DNA of 19,858 nucleotides from assembly GCA_035697545.1 (NCBI GenBank), contig DASSCT010000108.1, positions 1-19,858 of the forward strand. The letters run 5' to 3'. The notes under the pieces were generated by a model, which had not been told where the DNA came from, made no database searches, and worked only from the letters and a program-made list of their open reading frames with translations. Positions 1 through 6,249 of the stretch are shown one piece after another. Every line of letters starts with the position of its first letter. Position 1 is the stretch's first letter. The DNA is from JACDAN01 sp035697545. GTDB lineage: Bacteria > Actinomycetota > Thermoleophilia > Gaiellales > Gaiellaceae. The position numbers and the translations under genes are program-made.

Positions 1-1569
1 GGCGTCGAGGCGAGCGTGATCGACCAGGACGCCGCCCCGAAGGCGGAGCGAACGATCGCGCTCTGGAACCCGCCGCTCACCGACGAGGAGCTCGGGCTCC
101 GCGCCAGCGCGCTGGGCGAGGCATCACGGCTAATGGCCTCACTTGTCGAGCGCGGGGTCCGGACGCTCTGCTTCGCCAAGAGTCGCAAGGCTGCCGAGCT
201 CGTCCACCGATTCACCGCTCAGCGGCTCGGCGACTCGACGCGCCTTTCGCCCTACCGGGCCGGCTACACCCCCGCCCAGCGCCGGGAGATCGAGCGCCGG
301 CTCGCCGAGGGCGAGCTCCTCGGCGTCAGCGCCACGAACGCCCTCGAGCTGGGGATCGACGTCGGCCTGCTGGACTGCGTCATCTGCGTCGGCTTCCCGG
401 GAACCGTGGCGAGCCTCCGCCAGCAGTGGGGGCGTGCCGGTCGACGAGGTCACGGGTTGGCCGTGCTCGTCGCCAGCGAGGACGCGCTCGACCAGTTCTT
501 CATGCGCGAGCCGGGGGCGCTGCTCGAGCGCCGCGTGGAGGCCGCGATCCTCGACCATTCGAACCCGCGGGTGCTCGACGGCCACGTCCGTGCCGCCGCC
601 TTCGAAGGGCCGCTGGACGACGCGGATGCAGAGACGCTCGGCCCCGAAGCGCTCGAGCGAGCCGCCCTACTCCCGGAACTGCGTCACACCCAGCGTGGGT
701 ACGTCTGGGCCGGGCGCGACTACCCGGCCGGCCGCTTCGGCCTCAGGTCCGCGACGCCCGACACGTTCACGGTCGTTGACGCAGACACCGGATCGTTGCT
801 CGGCCTGATCGAGCGGGAACGCGCCTACTCGACCGTCCACGAGGGGGCGGTCTACCTTCACCTCGGGGAGTCCTACCGCGTGCTCGAGCTCGATCACGAG
901 GCTCGGACAGCGCTCGTCCAGCCGTTCGCCGGCGACGAGTACACGCAGGCGAAGAAGGACACGATGACAGCGATCCTCGACACCGGGCGGGCCGAGCGCC
1001 GCCTCGGAGTCGAGCTCGCCTTCGGGCAGGTGACCGTGACCGAGCAGGTGGTTGCCTTCCAGCGCAAGCGGATCCAGAACGGCGAGACGATCGAGACTGT
1101 CCCGCTCGAGCTTCCGCAGACGGAGTTCGAGACGGAAGCGATCTGGTTCTCACCCGAGGCCGCAATGCTCGCCGGGCTGGAGGAGATGCCGCGCCTCCTC
1201 GGATCGCTGCACGCGGCCGAGCACTCGCTGATCGCGCTCCTCCCGCTCTGGGCGATGTGCGACCGCTGGGACATCGGCGGCCTCTCGACGAACCTGCATT
1301 TCCAGACCGGCGCGCCGACGATCTTCGTCTACGACGGCCACGCCGGCGGCGTTGGGATCACGGAGCGCGGATTCGCCTCCTTCGAAGGCTGGGCCGCGGA
1401 TACGGCGCGCATGCTCGAGGGCTGCCCGTGCAACCACGGCTGTCCGTCGTGCGTCCAGTCGCCGAAGTGCGGAAACCTGAACGAGCCGCTGGACAAGGCC
1501 GGCGCGCTCGTGCTCCTCCAGCGCATGCTCGCTGTCGATTCCGGCCGCCGCCGCTCGTCGTCTTCGTAG
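1..1569 (+). CDS. DEAD/DEAH-box helicase with DUF1998 domain, MrfA/YprA type (5' partial)
   Basis: The reading frame is open from the first base, so only the C-terminal part of the protein is visible (about 522 codons). The helicase C-lobe comes first: a motif IV-like stretch (RTLCFAKSRKAAELV), motif V (ATNALELGIDVG) and motif VI (QQWGRAGRRG). A long insertion follows, then a DUF1998-type domain with the hallmark DGHAGGVG and a cysteine cluster (CPCNHGCPSCVQSPKCGN, coded from about nt 1423) likely to bind a metal. This layout matches the Bacillus MrfA/YprA family, SF2 helicases linked to repair of mitomycin-type DNA damage. The family call rests on the motifs; a repair role in this organism is inferred. 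Helicase motifs I-III lie upstream of the window. The tail is serine/arginine-rich (RRRSSSS). Confidence 0.9.
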   Translation, partial: GVEASVIDQDAAPKAERTIALWNPPLTDEELGLRASALGEASRLMASLVERGVRTLCFAKSRKAAELVHRFTAQRLGDSTRLSPYRAGYTPAQRREIERRLAEGELLGVSATNALELGIDVGLLDCVICVGFPGTVASLRQQWGRAGRRGHGLAVLVASEDALDQFFMREPGALLERRVEAAILDHSNPRVLDGHVRAAAFEGPLDDADAETLGPEALERAALLPELRHTQRGYVWAGRDYPAGRFGLRSATPDTFTVVDADTGSLLGLIERERAYSTVHEGAVYLHLGESYRVLELDHEARTALVQPFAGDEYTQAKKDTMTAILDTGRAERRLGVELAFGQVTVTEQVVAFQRKRIQNGETIETVPLELPQTEFETEAIWFSPEAAMLAGLEEMPRLLGSLHAAEHSLIALLPLWAMCDRWDIGGLSTNLHFQTGAPTIFVYDGHAGGVGITERGFASFEGWAADTARMLEGCPCNHGCPSCVQSPKCGNLNEPLDKAGALVLLQRMLAVDSGRRRSSSS

Positions 1570-1577
1570 AGCGACGG

Positions 1578-1587
1578 AAAGGAGGAG
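1578..1587 (+). promoter_or_regulatory. Strong Shine-Dalgarno before a short ORF
   Basis: The sequence AAAGGAGGAG sits just after the helicase stop. Its GGAGG core is 4 nt before a GTG codon at 1590. It is among the closest matches to the consensus ribosome binding site seen in this window, although the only ORF it can serve is 34 codons long. Confidence 0.5.
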
Positions 1588-1589
1588 CC

Positions 1590-1694
1590 GTGAAGCCGCG
1601 AAGGACGCAGAGGAACCTGGTGGTGCGTGAGACGGCGAAGCTCGACCCGAGGCTCGCGAACGAGCTACTCGTGATCCGGCTTCGGCTCACCTAG
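1590..1694 (+). CDS. Possible small basic protein, 34 aa
   Basis: A GTG-started frame of 34 codons follows a near-perfect Shine-Dalgarno and ends in TAG, 18 nt before the next gene. The product begins MKPRRTQRNLVV and is rich in Arg, Leu and Lys, with no cysteines, no signal peptide and no membrane segment. I recognise no family. The support is the ribosome binding site and the fit between two genes. Against it are the small size and the unknown conservation. If real, it would be co-transcribed with the YCII genes downstream. It could instead be a short leader peptide or a chance frame. Confidence 0.35.
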   Translation: MKPRRTQRNLVVRETAKLDPRLANELLVIRLRLT

Positions 1695-1712
1695 GAGAAA
1701 GGAGAACGACGC

Positions 1713-2057
1713 ATGCAATACCTGGCACTGATCCACGCAGACGAGAACGGCTGGGAGGAGCTGGGCGACGACGAACGCCAGGCGATCCAACAGCGCTACA
1801 TGGAGTTCTCGGAGAACGAGAAGGTCGCCGGCGGCGCAGAGCTCGAGAGCACAGGCACCGCCACGACCGTACGCATGCAGAACGGCGACCGGCTGGTCAC
1901 CGACGGTCCGTACGCGGAAGTCAAGGAGGCGCTCGGCGGGTTCTTCATCCTCGAGTGCGACTCGATCGACGAGGCCTGCCAGCTCGCGGCTCAGATCCCC
2001 GCGGCTGAGCACGGCGCGATCGAAGTCCGTCCCGTCTACGTGCGAGAGGAGAGTTGA
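1713..2057 (+). CDS. YCII/DGPF-domain protein, first of a tandem pair
   Basis: A 114-residue protein of the YCII-related (DGPF) family. It opens with the typical beta strand MQYLALIHADE and carries the family signature at about residues 70-82 (TDGPYAEVKEALGG), followed by the strand GFFILE and the C-terminal GAIEVRPV. YCII domains have a ferredoxin-like fold. The biochemical role of the DGPF branch is not established, so none is claimed. The start is supported by AAAGGAGA about 8 nt upstream. It is followed after 1 nt by a paralogue and then by an ECF42-type sigma factor. DGPF genes next to this sigma class are a known conserved arrangement, suggesting they are targets or partners of it. Confidence 0.9.
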   Translation: MQYLALIHADENGWEELGDDERQAIQQRYMEFSENEKVAGGAELESTGTATTVRMQNGDRLVTDGPYAEVKEALGGFFILECDSIDEACQLAAQIPAAEHGAIEVRPVYVREES

Positions 2058-2058
2058 G

Positions 2059-2421
2059 ATGCGGTACGCGTTCTTGATCTACAGCGACCAGGAGCGGTGG
2101 TTCGAGATGTCGGAAGAGGAGGCCGCGAAGGCCACCGAGGAGTCGCTGCCGAAGTGGTATTCGTTCATGGAGGAGCTCGGCAAGGCCGACCCGGACATGA
2201 GTGGGAAGGAGCTCGACGACATCCGCACGGCCAAGACGGTGCGAGTTCGCGACGGTCAAGTGCTCGTTACCGACGGTCCGTTTGCAGAGACGAAGGAGCA
2301 GATCGGTGGGTTCTTCGACGTGAAGCTGCCTGATCTCGACACCGCGATCGAGTACGCAGCGAAGATTCCAGCCTCCGAGTACGGCTCGATCGAGGTGCGT
2401 CCAGTCGTGGAGCGCTCCTGA
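2059..2421 (+). CDS. YCII/DGPF-domain protein, second of a tandem pair
   Basis: A 120-residue paralogue of the preceding gene, with MRYAFLIYSDQE at the N-terminus, the exact DGPF signature (TDGPFAETKEQIGGFF) and IEVRPV near the C-terminus. It starts 1 nt after the previous stop, with GAGGAGAG just upstream, so translation is probably coupled. Relative to its neighbour it has a slightly longer middle part (WYSFMEELGKADPD). Its TGA stop overlaps the apparent CTG start of the sigma gene (CTGA at 2418-2421). The two proteins are clearly similar in the second half and more divergent in the first, which suggests an old duplication. They may form a heteromer; this is inference. Confidence 0.92.
   Translation: MRYAFLIYSDQERWFEMSEEEAAKATEESLPKWYSFMEELGKADPDMSGKELDDIRTAKTVRVRDGQVLVTDGPFAETKEQIGGFFDVKLPDLDTAIEYAAKIPASEYGSIEVRPVVERS
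2409..2412 (+). promoter_or_regulatory. Shine-Dalgarno that supports a CTG start for the sigma factor
   Basis: GGAG lies 5 nt upstream of the CTG at 2418. No ATG, GTG or TTG exists in the sigma frame between the in-frame stop at 2331 and the GTG at 2514, and starting at 2514 would remove most of sigma region 2. This site therefore helps decide the start. Confidence 0.5.
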
Positions 2422-3614
2422 CCGACGTCGGCGCCGTCTTCCGCGAGGAATGGGGGCGTGCGGTCGCGATCCTCATCCGCGTCCTCGGCGACTTCGAGCT
2501 CGCCGAGGACGCGGTGCAGGACGCCTTCACCGCAGCGCTCGAGCGATGGCCGCGGGAGGGTGAGCCGCGGAATCCGGGTGCGTGGATCGTCACGACGGCC
2601 CGGAACCGCGCGATCGACAGGATCCGCCGCGACCGGACGCTGGCGCGGAAGACCGAGCTGCTCCAGCGGCTCGCGCAGCTGCCCGAGGAAGAGGACGAGG
2701 TGAGTGGTATCCCCGACGAGCGGCTCGCGCTCGTCTTCACGTGCTGCCATCCGGCGCTGGCGACCGACGCGCAGGTGGCGCTGACGCTTCGCGAAGTCGG
2801 TGGGCTGGCGACAAACGAGATTGCGCGGGCGTTCCTCGCCGCGGAGACGACGATGGCCCAGCGTCTCGTGCGGGCGAAGCGCAAGATCCGTCAGGCCGGG
2901 ATTCCGTTCCAGATCCCGCCCGACGAGCAGCTGACGGATCGCCTTCAAGCAGTTCTGGCGGTCCTGTATCTCATCTTCAACGAGGGCTACTCGTCGACTG
3001 CCGGCGATCAGCTCGTGCGGCGCGAGCTCTGCGACGAGGCGATCCGGCTGGGAAAGATGCTCGCCGTCCTGATGCCGGACGAGCCGGAGGTGCTCGGCCT
3101 GCTCGCGCTGATGCTCTTCCACGACTCGCGGCGGGAAGCGCGGACGAGTCCCGAAGGTGAGCTGATCCTGCTTGAGGATCAGGATCGGTCGCTCTGGAAC
3201 CGGGATCGCATCGACGAGGGACGACGGGTGCTGGAGCGTTCGGTGGCGTTCGGTTCGCCGGGGCCGTATCAGCTGCAGGCGGCGATCGCGGCCGTCCATT
3301 CCGAGGAGACGACCGACTGGTCGGCGGTCGCGGCCCTCTACCAGCAGCTCGCGCTGGTGGCGCCGTCGCCGATCGTCGAGCTGAACCGCGCCGTGGCGGT
3401 GGCGATGGCGGATGGGATCGACGAGGGTCTCGATCTGATCGCCCAGATCCAGGGGCTCGACGACTACCACCTCCTGCACGCGGCGCGCGCCGATCTCCTG
3501 CGGCGGCTCGGGCGTCGCGACGAGGCGGCGGGCGCGTATCGCCAGGCGTTGGCGCTGACCCCGAACCCGGTCGAGCGGGCCTACTTGGAGAGGCGCCTCT
3601 CCGAAATGGCGTGA
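2418..3614 (+). CDS. ECF42-type RNA polymerase sigma factor with C-terminal TPR-like extension
   Basis: An extracytoplasmic-function sigma factor of about 398 residues. Region 2 occupies about residues 5-80 (FREEWGRAVAIL, AEDAVQDAFTAALERWP, ARNRAIDRIRRDR) and region 4 about 105-155 (FTCCHPALATDAQ, TMAQRLVRAKRKI). The long C-terminal extension contains LYLIFNEGYSS, ELNRAVAVAMADG and HAARADLLRRLGR, the TPR-like part typical of ECF42. I place the start at CTG 2418, overlapping the previous stop, because homology begins there and the only conventional start (GTG 2514) lies inside region 2. ECF42 factors have no classical anti-sigma; the extension is thought to control activity, and adjacent DGPF genes are usual targets. 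The gene ends 10 nt before a palindromic element. Confidence 0.93.
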   Translation: MTDVGAVFREEWGRAVAILIRVLGDFELAEDAVQDAFTAALERWPREGEPRNPGAWIVTTARNRAIDRIRRDRTLARKTELLQRLAQLPEEEDEVSGIPDERLALVFTCCHPALATDAQVALTLREVGGLATNEIARAFLAAETTMAQRLVRAKRKIRQAGIPFQIPPDEQLTDRLQAVLAVLYLIFNEGYSSTAGDQLVRRELCDEAIRLGKMLAVLMPDEPEVLGLLALMLFHDSRREARTSPEGELILLEDQDRSLWNRDRIDEGRRVLERSVAFGSPGPYQLQAAIAAVHSEETTDWSAVAALYQQLALVAPSPIVELNRAVAVAMADGIDEGLDLIAQIQGLDDYHLLHAARADLLRRLGRRDEAAGAYRQALALTPNPVERAYLERRLSEMA

Positions 3615-3623
3615 CCCTTCGGG

Positions 3624-3775
3624 CGGGGTCAGACCCCGTCACGAGGCAGGAACACTTGTGTGTCAAAGGCGCACGCCGGCGGGCGCGTTTCGCTGAGTCG
3701 AGCGCTCGAGCAGCGTCGCCGGCCATGTCCGAATGTGGAGAAATCGTCACACGTTCGTGACGGGGTCTGACCCCG
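3624..3775. repeat. 152-bp nested palindromic element (REPIN/MITE-like)
   Basis: Two perfect 21-bp inverted arms lie at 3624-3644 and 3755-3775. Each contains the 13-bp palindrome GGGGTCAGACCCC or its complement. Inside are a second inverted pair, GCCGGCG (3675-3681) with CGCCGGC (3717-3723), and a central perfect palindrome TCGAGCGCTCGA (3698-3709) within a longer stem, so the whole unit can fold as a branched hairpin. It lies between two convergent genes, and its right arm is inside the coding end of the minus-strand gene. A 110-bp spacer between perfect arms is more than a terminator needs. It fits a REP doublet or a non-autonomous mobile element. It may also act as a bidirectional terminator. 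Confidence 0.75.
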
Positions 3776-4244
3776 GCTCGAAGTGCGCGACCGCCCGCTC
3801 GACGGCCTCGGTGGGCGAGGTGGCTTGCTCGATGCCGTCGCCTTCGAGCTTCCAGCCCGGCTCGAGGATCACGACCGGACGGCCGAGTCTTCGCGCGAAG
3901 GCGATCTCCGACAGCGTCCCCCAGCTTCCCCCCACCGCGATCACTGCCTGACCCGATGCCGCGACGGCGAGATTTCGCGCATGGCCGATCCCGGTGACGA
4001 CCACGTGATCGATCCATTCGGACGCGTCCTTCCGTCCCTCACCCGGGAGGATCCCGATCGTCGTCCCTCCGGCCTGCTTGGCACCCCGGGCCGCCGCGGC
4101 CATCACCTCGCCGCCTCCACCTGTGACCACTGTGCACCCCCGCTCCGCGAGCAGGCGGCCGACCTCCTCCGCAGAGCGCTCATGCTCCGCGCCGCTCCCG
4201 ATCACCGAGACCTGAACGGCCACGTCCGCGATGCTACGAGACAT
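3747..4244 (-). CDS. TIGR00725-family Rossmann-fold protein (LOG/DprA-like)
   Basis: About 165 residues with a LOG/TIGR00725 nucleotide-binding fold: an N-terminal VSVIGSG strand-loop, VVTGGGGEVMAAAARGA, and AVGGSWGTLSEIAFA, which corresponds to the GGxGTxxE signature of LOG proteins. LOG enzymes hydrolyse nucleoside 5'-monophosphates to base and ribose phosphate. This family lacks the strict PGG form, so the substrate is unassigned. The ATG at 4244 would overlap the divergent oxidoreductase start; a GTG at 4223 (giving MAVQVSVIGSG) removes the overlap and is equally plausible. No clear Shine-Dalgarno precedes either. The last residues (EPGSDPVTNV) are encoded by the palindromic element, so the native C-terminus appears replaced. 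Confidence 0.88.
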   Translation of the reverse strand: MSRSIADVAVQVSVIGSGAEHERSAEEVGRLLAERGCTVVTGGGGEVMAAAARGAKQAGGTTIGILPGEGRKDASEWIDHVVVTGIGHARNLAVAASGQAVIAVGGSWGTLSEIAFARRLGRPVVILEPGWKLEGDGIEQATSPTEAVERAVAHFEPGSDPVTNV

Positions 4245-5501
4245 GGTCGATCTGGAGGCACGGGGCGGGACGCTGATCGCCGGCGGCGGCTTCGCCGGCT
4301 CCTACGTCGCGCGCAAGCTCGGCCGCCGCGGAGCGACGATCGTCAGCCGCGAGAACTTCATGCTCTTCACGCCAATGCTGCCCGAGGCAGCCTCCGGCAC
4401 GCTCGAGCCGAGACACGTCGTCGTCCCGCTGCGAGTGATGTGCCCCTACGCCGACCTCGTCCTCGGCCGGGTCCTCGCGCACGACCCGGCGGCCATGCGC
4501 GTACAGGTCGAGACCGAGGAGCGCGTCTTCTGGATTCACTACGCCGATCTCGTTGTCTCGCTCGGCTCGGTCGTCCGCACACTCCCCATCCCCGGCCTCG
4601 CGGAGCACGCACTCGGCTTCAAGTCGCTGCCGGAGGCGATCCACCTGCGAAACCACGTGCTCACGCGGCTCGAGGTCGCGGCGGCCGCCTCGACCGACGC
4701 GCATCGCCAGCGGGAGCTGACCTTCGTCTTCGTCGGCGCCGGATATGCCGGCGTGGAGGCACTAGCCGAACTGTCCGATCTCGTCCGCGACGCCATGCGC
4801 TACTACCCGATGCTGCGCAGGGTGCCGCAGCACTGGGTGCTGGTCGACGCCGCGCCGAAGATCCTCCCGGAGACTCCGACGCGGCTCGGCGACTACGCGG
4901 CGGAGCTGCTCCTGAGACGCGGCGTCGACATCCGCGTGAACACAACGCTGGAAGGGGTCGAGCCGCACGCCGTCCGCCTCTCCGACGGCTCGCGGCTCCT
5001 CACGAGCACGGTCGTCTGGACGACTGGCGTCAGAGCCAACCCGCTGCTGCCCGAGCTGGGGCTACCCGTGGACGAACGAGGGCGCGTGCGGGTCGACGGC
5101 ACAATGCGCGTCGAGGGAATGGAGCGGGTCTGGGCGCTCGGCGACTGTGCCGCGGTCCCGAACGCCGCGACCCCCGGGCAGACCGACCCGCCGACCAGCC
5201 AGCACGCGCTCCGCCAGGCCAAGCGTCTCGCCAAGAACATCCGCGGAGACCCGCAGCCCCACCGCTACCGGATGCTCGGCGAGGTAGCGACGCTCGGACG
5301 CTACAAGGGCATCGCGTCGGTTTCGGGATCCCGCTCAAGGGCTTCCCCGGCTGGTGGGTCACGAGGACGTACCACCTCTACCAGCTCCCGCTCTTGTCCA
5401 GGAAGCTCCGCGTCGTAACCGATTGGACCGTCGCGCTCCTTTTCCCACGCGACATCGCCGAGCTCGGTCAACTGGAGCGACCGAGGAAGCTCGGTGACTG
5501 A
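4243..5501 (+). pseudogene. NDH-2-like NAD(P)/FAD oxidoreductase, interrupted by a -1 frameshift
   Basis: The protein resembles type II NADH dehydrogenases, monotopic membrane flavoproteins that pass electrons from NADH to quinone without proton pumping. Visible are the FAD-binding GGGFAG at about residues 14-19, the NADH-binding VGAGYAG (nt 4732-4752) and the second FAD motif VWALGDCA (nt 5128-5151). After GRYKGIASV the frame runs into unrelated sequence and stops at 5418. One frame over, the family C-terminus continues (FGIPLKGFPGWWVTRTYHLY) to the TGA at 5499-5501. Adding one T to the TTT at 5321-5323 restores a continuous ASVFGIPLKGF. This may be a sequencing or assembly error, a recent mutation or, less likely, programmed slippage. 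The start may be ATG 4231 or 4243; I prefer 4243 because of the divergent gene. The next gene starts 8 nt before the restored stop. Confidence 0.85.
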
Positions 5502-6249
5502 CGACCTCGAGCGCATCCACGCGTTCGAGCACGCGGTTGACATGGCAGGAACCGAAACCGTCCCTTCCCCGCTCGGCCACGGCGTGCTGACGCCCGAGGT
5601 GCCTCTGCCCCACGACTCCAACTTCCTCTTCGTCGACCGAGTCCGAGACGCAACCGAGGCGATCGCCGAAGCCGATCGGATCCTCGGCGGCGCCGGTCGC
5701 AGCCACCGCGTGATCGTCACCTTCGACGACGAGCTCGTCGAGCGCCTACGACCCGAATTCGACGCCCTCGGCTGGCGGACCATGCGTCACATCTTCATGG
5801 CGCAGCTGCGCGACCCCGAGAAGACCGCCGACCTCTCGCTCGTGCGCGAGGTCGATCAGGCGGCGCTCCGGCCCGGCCGCATCCGAAGGATCCTCGCCGA
5901 GCCCTGGGGCAACCCGGAGCTGGCAGAGCAGATCCTCGACAGAAAGATCCTGCTGGCCGAACGCGCAGACACCCGCTTCTACGGCGTCGCAGTCGATGAC
6001 GAGGTCGTGGCCTGGACCGACCTCTACATCGGCAAAGACATAGGCCAGGTCGAGGACGTCGCCACGCTCGAGGAGCACCGCGGCAAGGGCTACTCAACGG
6101 CGGTCGTGCTCCGCGCCGTCGACGAGGCACGGAACGCAGGCGCGGATCTCGTCTACCTCGTCGCCGACGAGGAGGATTGGCCGAAGGAGTGGTATGGACG
6201 GCTCGGCTTCGACACCGTCGGCCGGATCTACAAGTTCATTGCGCCCTGA
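5494..6249 (+). CDS. GNAT-family N-acetyltransferase with N-terminal extension
   Basis: A 251-residue protein whose C-terminal half is a GNAT fold. The strand VEDVATLEEHRGKGYSTAVV holds the acetyl-CoA pyrophosphate-binding R/Q-x-x-G-x-G/A type motif (residues about 188-200), followed by YLVADEEDWPKEWYGRLGF, the usual last helix and strand. The first 110 or so residues are not the catalytic fold I recognise and may be a degenerate GNAT-like half or a substrate domain. The GTG start lies inside the end of the restored oxidoreductase frame, so the two genes form an operon. The stop overlaps the convergent ligD stop by 14 bp. The acceptor substrate is unknown. Confidence 0.87.
   Translation: MTDDLERIHAFEHAVDMAGTETVPSPLGHGVLTPEVPLPHDSNFLFVDRVRDATEAIAEADRILGGAGRSHRVIVTFDDELVERLRPEFDALGWRTMRHIFMAQLRDPEKTADLSLVREVDQAALRPGRIRRILAEPWGNPELAEQILDRKILLAERADTRFYGVAVDDEVVAWTDLYIGKDIGQVEDVATLEEHRGKGYSTAVVLRAVDEARNAGADLVYLVADEEDWPKEWYGRLGFDTVGRIYKFIAP

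Noticed and set aside
2256..3479. Open frame of about 400 codons on the - strand opposite the sigma factor
   Set aside because: Low-complexity Arg/Asp/Leu-rich translation antisense to a clear ECF sigma factor; explained by codon bias.
3783..5280. Long + strand open frame entering the oxidoreductase region from upstream
   Set aside because: Only its last part (after about 5320) encodes conserved protein. The rest is Arg/Pro/Ala-rich, typical of an out-of-frame reading of GC-rich genes, and is antisense to the TIGR00725-like gene.
5315..5330. Programmed -1 ribosomal frameshifting in the NDH-2-like gene
   Set aside because: No X-XXY-YYZ slippery heptamer or downstream stem is evident, and NDH-2 genes are not known to need frameshifting. 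A one-base indel is simpler.
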